DNA of 64,000 bases from the NCBI RefSeq assembly GCF_019279795.1, contig NC_056735.1:1934371199-1934435198 (forward strand). The letters are read 5' to 3'. How positions within the stretch are numbered: position 1 is the stretch's first letter; every line of letters starts with the position of its first letter. Under the pieces are notes generated by a model, which did not search any database, was not told the origin of the DNA, and worked only from the letters and a program-made list of their open reading frames with translations. Made by a program: the position numbers and the translations under genes. Source of the DNA: Protopterus annectens. Its lineage: Eukaryota; Chordata; Ceratodontiformes; Protopteridae. Shown here piece after piece: positions 48,090 to 61,600 of the stretch.

Positions 48090-50750
48090 TCACCACCCAA
48101 GAAAATAATTTTCCTGTGCCACTGTCGAGCAGAGCCACAGATGTGATCCCCAGGGTGAATTTCCTATCTCCCATCCAATCATTGAGATTTTCTTGAAGAG
48201 TACTAATGAGGAGCTTTGTTTGATATAGATAGGTAGTTTGTTCCAGAGTATGGGAAGTCTCTGGGACAGGAATCTATCCCTCCAGCATGTTCTGTTTATT
48301 GTAGTGACAAGGTTTATGTCCCTAGAGCATGTAGCTCATAGGGATTGGAATTTCTTTAAGTGGAGCATGTCTAAAAGCTCTGGGTTTGACATAGCTTTGT
48401 GTGTTAGGCAGAGATCGCCTCTGAGTAGGCGATATGTGACGGAGTAAAGCTGCAGTTTTTTGAGATGGTCTGCGTAGGGCATTTGTTTGAGGCCGGTAAT
48501 CCTCTATGTGAGGTATTTCTGTGGCCTTTCCAATTGTTGTAGATGTCTTGTGAGGTACATACCAAAAGGGGCATTGTACTCTATAATGGGGTCTAATGAG
48601 TGACAAGTAGTGGGGAACAATCTCTTCTTTCCTGGATGAGAAACCTTTTGTTATGACGTGTGCCACATAGAAGGATTTCCCGACTACTGTGGCAATGTGA
48701 TTATCAAAGGAGAGACTACTGTCCACCTGTGTCCCAAGGTATCTTATCATACTTTCAGTGTTAAGTAGACTACCTCCTATGTGGTAGTTCATGGGTACAG
48801 AGTTTTTACCAAAAGGGATGACAATGCACTTTTTGGCATTGAGCTTGAGCGAGGCCTTTTTGTAGGATGTCCACATCTTTTGGTGTTTTGATTATGGCTC
48901 CTAGTTTGCAGTCATCTGCGAACTTTGTTAGCCAAAGACCTTCTGTGTTAGCCTGTACTTCAGAGAAGTAGATACCAAACAGGAGAGGACCCAGGACTGA
49001 ACCCTGTTGTACTCCACTTGTCACTGGTCTGAAGTTGGATTTGGAGTCTGCTGCTTTAACAGTGTGGGTTCTGCAAGTGAGCCAGTTGGCAATCCATCTT
49101 GTGACATAGGGATTTAGTGAGTTTATTTATAATTCTAGAGTGGAGGATGGTGTCGAAAGCCTTGGAGAGATATAAATAGGCTGTGTGAACCACCTTACCC
49201 TCATCTACGGCTTTGTTGATTGCTTCAAAGAAGTCTATCAGGTTTAGGAGACATGATCTGCCTTTTACAAACCCGAAATGGGTGGGGTCCTGCGTTTGGA
49301 GATTACCAATGTCATTGTTTATAAGTTCCATGATGATACATTTCATAGCCTTGCAGACCAGGCTTGTTAGGTTAATGGGGCGGTAGTTTCCGGGGTCTGT
49401 GGTGGCTCCCCCTTTGTGGAGTGGGATAACTGTCGCTGTGCACCATTCAGTGGGCACATAGCCTGAAGTGAGGCTATGATTGAACATGGTACTTAGGTGG
49501 GGTGCCAGTTTGTTCTGTAGTTCATGTAGAACACAGCCTGGGATGTTGACATGTCCCATGGATGCTGTGTTATTGGCTTTAGATAGTGTGTTTTTTACCT
49601 GTGCAGGCGTGATTACAGGAACTTTGCATTCTTCTGGTATAGAGATGGGCCCTTTAGGGGATGACAGGGGGGTAAAGTTAGCACTGAACCTATCTGCCAG
49701 GATGCTAGCAATATCAGATGGTTCTGTATATTTAGTGCCATTGTGCTGTAACTCAGAGCAGATCTGAGTGTTGCCATTAAGATTCTTGACATAGCTATAG
49801 AATGCTTTGTGGTTGTCTTTAGAGTCAGTGGCAATTTTGTTTTTGTAACTAGCTTTGAAGAATTTTATGAGGGATCTCGGCTTCTTACTGAGGCTGACCA
49901 GGGAGTTTCTGCAATCATGGGATTTTACTCTTTTTTTTGCAACAGTTTCTTTCTTCTGTTGTAGTGTCTGTTTATGGCAGGGGACCACCAGATTGGCTTC
50001 CTTTTTTGGAGGTTAGCATCTTGGTTCTGTTAAGGATTGCATGATCCATGCACTCATGCAAGTGCTTATAAAGTGCATTTGTGTAGGATGCAGCAGCTCA
50101 TACCTCTATTGTCCATGAGCATGGTGTGTCGTGAAGTTTGCCACTTCTGTCTTAAAAAGGTGAAGTTGGCTTTGGAGAAATTTTTTACTGTTGTTTCCCT
50201 AATGGGGGGTGGGGGAGGGATGTGGATGTCTAGGATGATTAGCTTGTGGTCAGCTCTGACCAACGAAGACTTGACCTCTGGTGTGCAGCACTGGTTGCCC
50301 ATGTTGGTAATAACCAGGTCTAGGATATTGCTGCCCCTGGTGGGGGTGTGGATAAGTTGATCCAAGGCATTGGAATTTATGAATTCCAGAAAACGTTGAG
50401 CACAAGAGTTGGTACATGAGTAGTTTTCCCATTTAATGGTAGGGTAGTTGAAATTGCCCATTATTAGGGTGATAGGTTGTATCCTAATATTTTCCAGTGT
50501 ATCAAGAAATGAGGAGTGGGAATCCTGGGGCATGGTGGGGGATGTGTAGCAAGCTACAATTTGGATTGCGGTCTTGCCCAGAGTTAGTTGCACTTGGATA
50601 ATCTCGGATGTATTATGCTGAGCAACTACCCTGGAGGTGTGGATATCCTTAATGAATATGGACACCCCTCTGTCTTTAGTGTTTCGGTCCAGGTTAGGTG
50701 GCCGAAAGGTGTGGTATGAATCATAGCCTGGTAATGCAGGGGTACTCTCT
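48090..50750 (-). pseudogene. CR1 ORF2 (endonuclease-reverse transcriptase), copy 7
   Basis: Minus strand from ESTPALPGYDSYHTF (about 50745). Endonuclease IFIKDIHTSRVVAQHN, IVACYTSPTMPQD, IMGNFNYPTIKW (Asp of GDFN is Asn), VRADHKLIILDIHI. RT: GYVPTEWCTATVIPLHKGG, FGFVKGRSCLLNLIDFF, TAYLYLSKAFDTILH (motif A Asp is Tyr), then a new frame VTSGVQQGSVLGPLLFGIYF and KFADDCKLGAII. C-terminal domain to 48090. Several frameshifts and altered catalytic residues; inactive. Confidence 0.9.
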
Positions 50751-50751
50751 G

Positions 50752-50902
50752 AACCTCAAAATGCACTCACTCGAGGCACTCCTTAAAATCGAGAACATTG
50801 ACATCTGTGCAGTGACAGAGACCTGGTTCAGGTCTCTGTCACTGCACAGATGTTGATGTTTTCAATTTTAAGGAGTGCCTCAAGTGAGTACATTTTGAGG
50901 TT
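50752..50902. repeat. 74-bp inverted duplication with 3-bp spacer in copy 7
   Basis: Left arm 50752-50825, right arm 50829-50902; spacer GTT at the centre. About 6 mismatches in 74. Each arm is the start of the CR1 endonuclease (LKMHSLEALL..ICAVTETW), one in each orientation. Confidence 0.93.
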
Positions 50903-50955
50903 TAGACTTCTAGCATTGAGTAGCAATACCCTCAGATTCTTCTTGCTTGTACCTC

Positions 50956-51432
50956 TTACAGTGGTGAATTTGTCATTTGAACCTTGCCTAAAAAAGGCAC
51001 TATAGTGGTGGCTAGAGACTTAGCCAGTATCCGGAATCCCAGGGACGACAGGTGCAGGTCATTTCTGGCAAAGCATCGTGGTTTGTCGATCATGTCATCC
51101 CAGGCAGACAGATACTGGATCCCCTTAAAATGACACCTGAAGCTTAGCCAATTGTTGAAGTCAGTCATTTTGTCCTTGTACTGTGGTATCATTCTGGGTG
51201 ATGGCAGGATGCTACTCAGGGCTAGGGTCATACCTGCCAGGGCTACAAGATTGGACAGCTCCTCCATGTCCCTTTTCATGTAGTCCAGGGAGGTACGTCT
51301 TAGGTCATTCACACCAACATGGACAATGACCGAGTCATATTTGTACTTGTTGTGGAGTGACCTGAGTGCATGCGTTAGGTGGCAGATCCTGGCACCCAAC
51401 AGGCAGCTGACAGTAACTTTTTCCTTGTATAG
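50956..51432 (-). pseudogene. CR1 ORF1 SGNH domain remnant, copy 7
   Basis: Minus strand: GARICHLTHALRSLHNKY, VIVHVGVNDLRRTSLDYMKR (block III), ILPSPRMIPQYKD, ending CFARNDLHLSSLGFRIL where the copy-6 block V FARDGLHLSPLG has changed (D-G to N-D), removing the catalytic Asp. Block I is lost by truncation. Confidence 0.85.
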
Positions 51433-51529
51433 CCTTGTAAGGCAAATTAGTTACAACAGATGGCAGTTGTCAATCTTTTTGTATTGATTCACTGGTAAAG
51501 GTAATATCACTGGTAAAGGTAATAGAGCA

Positions 51530-51650
51530 TGAGCCCTCTTACTTGATATTCAAAAAGTCTTTGACTCTGTCAAATAGTTTTATTTGTTTAAAGTCCTATG
51601 AAAAAAAGATGATTTGTGGACAAATTCATGAAATAGATTAAGGCACTTTA
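51530..51650 (+). pseudogene. L1-like RT fragment, 5' half (split by a CR1)
   Basis: LLLDIQKVFDSVK and FYLFKVL, then LTPKLTKGEV correspond to the L1 motif A region (D-x-x-K-A-F-D-S-V-x-W..) and what follows. Resumes at 53945 after the CR1 insertion. Confidence 0.6.
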
Positions 51651-53935
51651 CCCAAATGTGTAAAGTATTGGCACTAACACCAAAACTCACAAAGGGTGAA
51701 GTCAGACCAAAAACTTCACCAAAGCATATACCCTCCTAGGGGAAGATATAAATGAATTCCAAGCCTCACCCCCAGCTGGAAGTGGTAACTACACCAAAGC
51801 TTACACTGAAGCCCTGTACAATCAGTTCTATAAGTGTATAAACTCAGCTGTTCCAAAAAGAATCAAAGCCAGAGCTCCAAGTAAAAAAAAAAAAACACTG
51901 TGGTGGACATCCAGCATCAATGAACTTTACAACAAATCCAAAAAGTTGCTGTCTAAGAAAACTAAGGTGAGGTACCAATAATGGAAAAGCACCCTCCTGT
52001 CCTCAGCCTCAACAGGCAAATAAGATAACATGTCAAATCCTCTAAAGGTAAATTTGAGAAAAACTTAGCAATCCCAACCGAGGATAATCATAAGGCCTTT
52101 TACAGCTATGTACATAGCTTAAAAGGTAGAACTCAAGCATGTGCCAAACTAGTGACTAACGGTATCACACACACTGATCCCGCGGAGATAGAAAACCTGC
52201 TTGTGGACAGATTTGGTGAAAATTTCATTCCATTATCCCCTCCAGATGTATCACAAACCTTGATCCTAACTTCCCACCCCCACTACACATCCAAAGAGCA
52301 GGTCATTAAAGCCTTGTTCAAGGCAAAAAAATACAGCCTCTATGGGACCTGACAGCATCCCAGGCTGTCTTCTAAACAAACTAAAACATGAACTAACATC
52401 ACCATTATGTACCCTATTCAATCACTGCCTAACCACTTGCTTTGTTCCTGCAGAATGGAGAACAACAACAGTTATTCCCCTCCACAAAGGGGAATTATAG
52501 ACCCATAAGTCTGACCAGCCTCAACTGCAAAGTCATGGAATGTATCATCATGGACCTCATAAATAAAGATATAGGCAACCTCCAAACCCTAGATCCAACC
52601 CAACATGGCTTTGTCAAGGGCAGACCCTGCCTGTTAAACCTTGTGGATTTCTTTGAAAATGTGACTAGGGCCATTAGGAGGGCAAATCTGTGCACACAGC
52701 ATATCTCATCTTGGCAAAGATCTTCGACACAATCCCACACTCAGACATTACTGATAAACTTAGCAAACTGAAAGTAAAGCCCTTTGTTGTAAGATGGGTT
52801 TTAATCCAGTCACACACTATTAAAGTGGATGACTCCACATCAACCAGCAGAACTATCACCACCGGGGTGCCACAAAAGTTAGTGCTAGGCCCCCTAATGT
52901 TTGTTATACACTTCTCAGAAGTTCAGGCCAAAACTAAGGGGCTGTGGCTGACCAAGTTTGAGGATGACTGCAAACTGGGTGCAATTACTGAATCCCCAAA
53001 TTATGTCAGTATACCTCAGGAGGGTATAATGCAGGTCAACGACTAGTGTCTTAATCATGGTTTCAAACTGAATGCAAAGAAATGCATCATCATTCCCTTT
53101 GGTAAAAACAATGTCCCTTCCCACTATCAAATTAATAACAATACCCTATATAGCTATGAAGTGGTAAGAGATTTGGGATCACATGGTGACTACAACCGTA
53201 ACTTTGACCGCTATATCTCTACTGTAGTAAGGAAGGCTTTCTGTGTAGTACACTTGATTAGCAAAGACATCACCTCTAGAGCAAAGGAGGTTATAACCCC
53301 TCTATACTCATTACTTATCAGGCCCATAATTGAGTATAATTTCCCTTTTGGTATGTACCATACAAAGCACCTGCAGCAGTTGAAGAGACCTCAGAGTTTT
53401 CTAACTAAGAAGATCAAGAGACTCCAGCACGTATCTTACACAGACCGACTAAAGTCCCTGTCACTGTACTCAGTATCGTATAGATATCTTAGGGGAGACT
53501 TATGCCTGGCTTACATGACAATCTCTTACCCAAACCTAATGAATTTGCTGCACATCTATAAATCAAAGTTGACTACAACTACCCATTCCAGGAACCTAAA
53601 TACTGTCTGCAATTTGAATAGAATGTGCTGGAGGGACAGATTTGTCTCCTATCAAATGCCATGTCTTTGGAATAGGCTGCCAATTCATGTGAAGCAAAAC
53701 ACTTCTATGATTCTGTTCAAAAGGAATCTGGATGAATGGATGGGGCACCATAAATCCTTACCAGGGATAGCACTCATAACCCTCTTGGACATGGGCAGTC
53801 ATTCATTAACACAATCCTTGGTATTGACTAGAATATCTATGGTATTACATTTGGATGAAATGTCTAGGCTTGAAATGACCTCTGGATCAATAACCTAATA
53901 ACCTCCGATGATCCTATTATCCTAATGGGAAATTA
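51650..53935 (+). mobile_element. CR1-like LINE copy 8, divergent subfamily
   Basis: Starts inside ORF2 after the endonuclease (AYTEALYNQFYKCINSAV, LWWTSSINELYNKSKKLLSK). RT: GNYRPISLTSLNCKVMECII, HGFVKGRPCLLNLVDFF, motif A read as AKIFDTIPH, TTGVPQKLVLGPLMF, KFEDDCKLGAI (Y/F-A-D-D has become F-E-D-D). C-terminal domain 53161-53898 (LYSVSYRYLRGDLCLAYM, MCWRDRFVSYQMPCLWNRLP, LFKRNLDEWMGHH). Ends in a degenerate AACCTAATAACCT tail. Protein is clearly diverged from copies 4-7, matching partly the fragment at 16.5 kb. Frameshifts near 52350, 52690 and 53045. Confidence 0.88.
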
Positions 53936-53944
53936 GCTGACACC

Positions 53945-54640
53945 GTAAAGAAACGGGTATGAGGCAGGGGTGCTCTCAGTCCCCAAAGGCATGCACACTA
54001 ATAAGGGATGAGTATGCAATAAGATCAAAAGGAAAAGGAACAAGAATGTAGAGGGAGGGAAAAGGGTAGGTGTATTTTAATATATGTGGATGACTGCATT
54101 TTTAGAGCAGAAAAATAGATTCAGTCTGTGAACCAGTTTTATAACTGATGCACATTTGTGGAGATACCTTCACTGCGATATAATGAAACATAAATTTTGG
54201 TAGTTAGGTTGAGGGTAGGGATAGGGAATAATAATGCAGTTAAGGAGATGCTAGAAGCAAATTATTATAATCTAATGGTTACTAATACTTTAGACAGCTC
54301 CATAAAGTGAAATATCCAGAATCTAACAGGAATGCTGGAATCAAATTTTCCAAATGTCATAGACAGACTACATTCATTAAACAGGAAAACAAATATAATT
54401 AAAGTAATGATAGTATTCTATATATATATATATCGTACTTGCCTAGGAATTTACCTATAGATATTGAACACTCAGAATTCAGTTAAATTTAAAAGCTGAT
54501 TAATTACACGGTTTTGGCAAAGAATAGTATGAAAATTGCATTAATAAACTATTGTAACCATCCAAGATGATGGTGGCTGACCAATTTTCCAGGGCAGACC
54601 TTAGGATATCATATGATTGTGAAAGAAAAGAGTTTAGAAA
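53945..54640 (+). pseudogene. L1-like RT fragment, 3' half
   Basis: GMRQGCSQSPKA (about 53955, motif 'G.RQGCPLSP'), YVDDCIF (about 54083, the YADD box), then NRKTNIIKVMIV (54395) and ITRFWQRIV (54505), matching the L1 'GRI.IIKM...' and 'FIW..' thumb blocks. Heavily decayed. Together with 51530-51650 it brackets CR1 copy 8, so that CR1 inserted into this L1. Confidence 0.55.
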
Positions 54641-57475
54641 TTATTACAATAAAATCAATCAATATAATGTAATAACAGACTCAGAAGGGATAATCAAATT
54701 TTTTACTAAAAAAAATAAAAATAAATAAATTATCTTATCACTAAGTGAAATTAATTGGTAAGCCTGTCTCAATGTCTGAAATTCAAACTCAAATTAACAA
54801 ATTGATGGAATTATACCAGAACTCTACAAGTTACTACCTAAAAAGCTTTAAACATATTGCACAACGTTTTTTTTATAGTTAAAGACTTAACAAAAGTTCC
54901 TCCTTCCTGAAAATATATTCATCTCCTCACCTTTAAAAACTAAAAAAAGATTCAACCAAATGGTCTATGTACAGACCAATGTTACTTATAAATGTAGACT
55001 ATAAATTATTCATGGCAATTCATGCTAATAGGTTAAACTATATTCTACTTTCCATGATTAATAAGGATCAAACCTGTTTTATTCTAAATAGAAATACATT
55101 TGACAATATCAAAAAGTAATCACAATAATAGACTATGCAAACAAAAACAAAAGAGGCTCTAACATTATTGAGTCTATACATTAATAGTGCGTTTGGCTCT
55201 GTGAATTGGAAATATGTTTTGTTAGTCCTAGAGGAATGCAATTTTTCAAGTTGTTTTACACATCTTATAAATCTTCTTTATGATAATTGTTTTGCATATG
55301 CTAAAATAGGTGCTTTTACTTCTGATTCAATGCAAATTTTGAAGGAAACTAAGAAAGGATGTCCTCTTTCCCTTATGCTTTTCGCTCTAATTATGGGACC
55401 TTTTGCTAATTTTATTAAGTCAAATTTAGACATAACAGGCGTTAACGTAATTGTAAATTTGGTTTCTAAAATCCAATCATTTTCTGATGACATACTTCTG
55501 ACATTGAGTGACAGTGATAGTTCCCTTTCTGCTGCTTTTAATGCAATGGATGTATTGCAAAAAATTTGGTCTCTCCTTTAATAGTAATAAAACAAAAATA
55601 TACCCATAAATGCTAATATTGATAGGATAAATGATAGATTTACTAAATACATTGTCGAAGAGAGAAAATGAACTATTAGGGATAATTATAACAGATAACA
55701 TTAATAATATAATAACTTGCAATTATATTAACAGCATAACATGTATAAAGAATCTAATAATTAAATGGAACATTTTTTTTCTTCACAATGTAAGAGAGAG
55801 TATTTAAAATCAAAATTATTATTTTACCAAAAATCTTATATTTTAGTCAATCATTATCTTTACCTCCATCTAAAACCTGTATCAAAGAACTGAATAAATT
55901 AATTTTAAAATTTCTTTGACTCCCCAACAAACCCGAAATTGCCTTAAATCATCATATAGGAGACTGGACAGCAGAAGGGATTGGACTACCAGCTCTAGAA
56001 TTATATTTATTTATTTAATATTTATTTACCGGGAAAGACTGACTTGGTACAAGCCAATTTTTAGTGGAGGCCCTGAGAGATACACTCCAGATGCATGTCT
56101 TTATCATCAATTATAAAAAAAACAATATCTTTTTGGATAAATAATATTTACACAGGTAGATAGAAAGAGTTCCTAGGAAGCCTTTTCATAAAATTTAAAC
56201 ATAATATAAACTCTAATAATAATCTTATACTACGCAATAGTTTACATTGGTTGCTAAAAAAATTACTTTTCAGAAAGGAATCACTAGACAACTGACTTTT
56301 ATTTTACTTCTACTATATGAAATACCTTTAGAAACTTAACTTATACAAATCCATCATATAAGCCATGGATTTTCTTCTTTTCCCTACAGCATACAATCAA
56401 AATAATATTTTTAGTTCAAAGTTAGACACAATGATTACATCTATAGAAAAAAAATCTGATATATTGGTTTCAATTAATGAATAATGAAAAACTGCATTAT
56501 GTTGATTATATCATAAGTAAATGTGATTTGAGTAAACATATGTGGTTGGATGTATAATCTTTCAGTCAATATGTAGAAGGTACATTAAGGTAACACAACC
56601 AAGGGTAAGAGATATTATCCAAAATTAATTGAATTTTTAATATTATTAATACCACAAAAAAATGGGAGAGTGTCTCTTATCCAAATTATATAGAGAGGTG
56701 AGGAAAGAAGCAAAATGTTTCTATGACAATTATTGTAACTATTTTACTCACATTAATAACAGACCTCTAGATGAAGATGATAAAAATCATTTTTTTAATA
56801 TTTTCTACACATACAACTTCTCTTACATGGAAACTTTTTTTACTTGGAAATGCTTGCATAGGTCTTTCTTCGCACCTCATAAAATTGAATTAATATTTAA
56901 AAAATATACAACTTTTTTGGAGATGTAAACAGGAGCTTAAAGCAGATTAGCAATACATGCTCTTTAATTGTGTTGTACTTACATTTTCTTTTTTACATGC
57001 TTTATTTGGGACCAATATTGTTGTATCTAAGTCATTAATTCTTTTTAATACTGCTAATCATGTTTGTCTTAAAAGAATAACATACCCTCTTTTATGGTCT
57101 ATTTTATCAATTGCAAGGAAATGTATAACCAAGAATTGAAAGAACAAAGCTATACCCTCTTTCAAATAATTTACAAATATTGCAACTGAAGTATGTCATC
57201 TAGAAATTATCAGCATTACATTAGGATCTACTAGAATTACCTCCTACTATAATATGTGGACAAATTTCAAGGAACTGCTTGATAAAAATAGATATACTTA
57301 TATCAATTGTAATGTATAGGAATTTTTTAGATTATTCATTTTTAGTAGACATCTGTAGTTGTTCTTGTTTGTTCTTGCTCATACTGTTCTTTTTTATACT
57401 CACACATTTCTAAATACAATTAATGTCATGATCAATTTGTTTAGTTAAAAATCTAATAAAAACTTAAAAAAATCA
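54640..57475 (+). mobile_element. L1-clade LINE, 5'-truncated, decayed
   Basis: EN-RT linker NVITDSEGIIKFFTKK (about 54665). RT: MVYRPISLLNVDYKLFMAIH in pieces (54960-55025), LNYILLSMINKDQTCFILNR, then 55135-55581 open: INSAFGSVNWKYVLLVLEEC (motif A, Asp replaced), KGCPLSLMLFALIMGPFANF (motif B), IQSFSDDILLTLS (F-S-D-D box). C-terminal: FTWKCLHRSFFAPHKIELIF (56845) followed by a Cys-containing block. Tail AATAAAAACTTAAAAAAA at about 57455-57475. Resembles L1/Tx1-group proteins. Inactive through numerous frameshifts. Confidence 0.82.
56000..56105. repeat. Possible short interspersed insertion in the L1
   Basis: ATTTATTTACCGGGAAAGAC, TTGGTACAAGCC, AGTGGAGGCCCTGAGAGATA interrupt the L1 protein reading between LPALELY and NNIFLDK. 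Looks like a small dispersed repeat; family not identified. Confidence 0.3.
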
Positions 57476-58060
57476 TTGAGGAGGGAGGCATACAATCAGA
57501 ACTGATAGGAATTTTTTTAGCATATACTAATGAAAAGAGTTGATCTAAATTAGGGAAAAGAACAACATCAAGGACTTTGGCAACATCCAAAGAAAAGATG
57601 GAAATAAAAGTAAAATGTGTGAATCTGTGGTTGCTGTACAGAAAAGACCAGAGAGGAAAGAACTCAGATGTCTGTGAATAAATGGTGTATGATAAGAACA
57701 ATGAAGAGTCTTATATATATATCAAGATATTTGTCAAAATGTAATCCATTCACAGAAAGATGAAAACTCAGCTGAGTACAAAGGAAAAGGAGATGATGGA
57801 TGATAAGAAATGAGAAGTGTATGAGAGAACTTGTAGTCTGAGTAAAAGTGCACTATTATGGGATCAACAAATCTGCATTTTACATAAATGATGTCTAATG
57901 CCAGTCTAACTGCATAGGAGAGGCAGGAGAGAGGATGAGATATAGAAATGGGATGTCAAACCTTAAACATATGTCTTGGCAATGTTGCAACACCCAGTTT
58001 AGATGGCCTGTATGAAGTGCCATAACATCATGTTGGTCCCTAACTAAACACATCTTGGTA
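57476..58060. other. Unassigned DNA
   Basis: Nothing recognised. Confidence 0.4.
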
Positions 58061-58069
58061 AACTCTGAT

Positions 58070-58400
58070 AGAGGGCTCATTACAAGTCCCCTATTTTTAG
58101 ACTTGTCTGTGGCATTTGACCTCATTGACATTACCTTCTCCAAAACAAACTAATTGAAATTGATATCAGTCTAGATGGTATCTGTTCTAAAAAACTCCTC
58201 ACTGACAGACACTTCAGTGTTAAAATAGTATCCTCCCAATTAGAATCTTCCCCATTATCAAAGGTGTACCACAAGAATCCATTCTTGTCCCCTATTCTTC
58301 TCCATATTCATTAACATACTTCCTTGTTACCTCTTCATTTTGCTCCTGTTAAATTACTAGAGTATGTCAGTATTTATAACTAACAAATAATTGTTATTGT
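58070..58400 (+). pseudogene. L2-like LINE RT fragment
   Basis: LDLSVAFDLIDI (about 58098; motif A) and a later frame IKGVPQESILVP (about 58253; motif B 'GVPQGSILGP') followed by FSIFINILPCYL. About 330 bp only; stops and frameshifts. Confidence 0.6.
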
Positions 58401-58538
58401 TGAATCTTTATTGCTTATTATTCTCTTTTTAACTTAATGCTATTGGGTTTTAATCACAAAATACATGTCATTAACAAAATCAGTAACAACCTATACAAAA
58501 TGCAAATGCAGAAGATAGGTAAACAAAAAACATGAATT

Positions 58539-58539
<1 letters not shown>

Positions 58540-58592
<53 letters not shown>
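58540..58592. repeat. (AT)n microsatellite
   Basis: Just upstream of a PLE. Confidence 0.97.
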
Positions 58593-58597
<5 letters not shown>

Positions 58598-58649
58598 TAC
58601 AATATTTACATGAGCAGCATGTAGTCCATTACTTGAGACTGTTAGTTGA

Positions 58650-61600
58650 TCTGTGAGGCAAATTGGTTTCATGTATGGGTCATGTAATGTCATATAATGT
58701 CATGTATGATTCTACTAATGGAATTGCTAGAGTACTAGGTGCTTCTGGAGGTGGTGATGTTGCTAATGGAGACAACCTTTCCTTTTTGGAAAGTGATTCT
58801 ATACTTGTAGCTAGTGGAATCAATAGTCAAATGGATGAGTTCATCAATGGTCCACTAATCAATACATATGGAAGGGTTGAAACAGTTCACAATCTGGAAA
58901 ATACTTCTATTTCTAATCATGGAATGAGCACTAACTGTAAGTCTAACATCATTGAACTTGAGAAAAATATGTTCAAACTTAGAGCTTTGGAATATGAAGT
59001 ATTTTATTTATGCAGCTGTATGGAACTTAAGTTCCTTTTGGACTCAGATGTTACAGTTCCCAAATGGCATTTCTACGGGGGACTGGATTTACAATGATTT
59101 AGTAACTTATAATATATATAATGCGGGCATTGAAGCCTTGAAATTATTGATCAAATTTAATGAAAACAGAGCTGAAGTTCTGAGAGTACAAGTCTTGGAA
59201 CTTAACAGCTTAATCTTAAATGACAAAAACTTCATGTCTTTCAAATCTTTATATGGCAGTCTTGAGGCCAGATTAAAAGACATATCACCACTTTGGTTAA
59301 TAGAAAGTTGAAGCAATTAGAAAGAGACTCATTAGCTTATTCAAATAAACAAAGTTGTCTTCTTAAAGAAACTGTGGCCACTACCTGTCAAAAAACTGTG
59401 AATATTGCTGCTCCTGCTGTGCCTTTTAATATTGCCGATATTCATGATTTTCCACCTATCACTCATGATAATGGTTAGTGTAACAAAGGGGAAAGGGGTT
59501 TAGTTGATTCTAACTTTACCCCTATTGCTAATCAGAGTGATACAGGTGGTAAACAATTTGGTTTGGCTTCTCCTTTCCACTCACATTCAACGACAATGAA
59601 AACAATTCAAACCTAGAGGTGGAGCAAAACCAGTGGTTCCTGGAAAAGGGGAAGGGGATGCAAAAGGTAGTTCCTGTGTGTCAATTGTGTAATCTAAGTT
59701 TAATGACAGATAAAATATGTGTTTCAGAAAAAAAGTTTTTTTTTCATTTATCCCATTTAGGACAGCCAGTGTTATTGATTTAGTTTTAGATCTTAAGCTC
59801 TATGTTAGAAAATTAAATTTGAAATGTATTCTAGCTGGTATAAACAATTTTCAGCCTAATAATATTAATATTATTAGAAAGCTCAGTAATGTTAATCCTA
59901 GATTATCACCCACCCTCAATGTTTTTTAGAAACTTTGTGAGCAGGATTTTTTTTTTATTAAGTACAAACAAATCTGAAAACAAATATTATAATTTAAGTC
60001 AAAAGGAAAATTAAACGTGAATCTATTTAAGGAATTGTAAAGAAGTTCAATTTATGAAGGCTGATAAGGGTAATGGCCTGGTAATTATGGATTACAGTAC
60101 TTATAAAATGTTATGTTTTATTTATTTAGTGATAATAAATACTATGCTTTAGTTAGTAAAGACTTTGTCAGAATGTGTTATCAAAAGATTGACAATGTGT
60201 TGTTAAATCTTCTTAACCAATGTTACATCAATTTAGCCATTTTTGGATTTCTGACAGTTGAGGAACCTCAATTGGATACCTTGTTTGGAATTCCTAAGAT
60301 CCTTCAGATTGCTTGTGTCAGATAAACACAGCAAGATGGTTAATTTAGCCTTTTTTTCTCAAAAGTTTATTAAATCCACTCACTTGAAAGACAGATTATT
60401 TTCTTAAAGACTCTTTGGTCTTTTTGAATTTATTAAATAACTACACTTTTTTAAGGATGGGAAAGTTTCTCTTTACTGTAGATATAGCTTCTTTATATAC
60501 CTCTATTAAACAAGAGCTATGGATTGAATTAATTAAGAACTTCTTCAATTGCTTTACTGATTTTTGTCCCATCAAAATTAACACAATTTGTTTATTGTTG
60601 GAATTGGTGTTAACTAATGATTATTTTCTTATTGATGAGAAGATTTAACAGATTTACCAGCAAAAAATGTGGGATAGCAATGGGGGCCAAAATGGCCCCC
60701 ACTTTTGCTATATTAATTCTTTGCTGGTGATAGGTGACTGTTCTGTCAAAATGTTAACATTTCAAATATGTCTCCTTTTACACACGATATAATGACAATT
60801 TGTTTTTCATCTGGACAGACAGTAAAAATGATTTTTAAACTTTTTTGAAGGAAATTAATCTTAGTTTAGAGGGCCTTATCGTTAATCTTAGTGACATTGG
60901 TATTACTATCAATGTCTTTGATTTAAGTATTTCTAGGGATATTGAATCCAAATTTTTTTTAGTACCATCTATCGGGAAAAAATTCTAATAATTACCTACA
61001 TTATAAATGCATACACCCGAAATTTATAAAAATCAACAACATTAGGGAACAAGTTATTCATTTAAGCAGATTAATCAGCTCAGATGAACATTTTATTAGA
61101 GAAGTCAGTTGTTTGGTTAAAATGTTTGTTGGCAGGGAATACCTTGCAGCTAAGTTCGAAGATATCAAGAATTAAGTTATTAGTAGTAGAATTACTAAAT
61201 TCCCCCTATTTTATTTAGTGGATTTGTTTCAAAAGAAAAAAAAAAAAACAAGGAACACTAATGATGGATTTCCTGTTCCCAGTTCTGCTGACTCCAGTGA
61301 CATCAAGAGAATTATATATGACAAATGGAAAATTATTTTGGGAAACAGTGAATTAGCAGGAATGGTGCATGATTATCTGCAATGTATTTACATAAAAATG
61401 TCCAGCATAAAATCTTAACTTATATTTGGGGTCATTATACTTCTTTGGGTGTTTGTGGTCCAGTTATCCCTGTCATGACTACAGTGTAGATTCATTAATT
61501 ATATACAGAGTATCCACTTTAAACATTTACAAAAAATAACTGTTAGAAAACAGAGATTTAGTTGTAAAAGCAATGGAGTGGTCTATTAAGCAAACTGTCC

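Larger units (their letters stand above)
48030..51432 (-). mobile_element. CR1-like LINE copy 7, truncated in ORF1
   Basis: Minus strand: ORF1 remnant 51432-50956, ORF2 about 50935-48090, 3' UTR with stem-loop 48036-48070 and a shortened tail. 5' truncation falls just after KEKVTVSCLLGARI, so the zinc motif and the GDS block are missing. Contains a 74-bp inverted duplication at 50752-50902. Confidence 0.9.
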
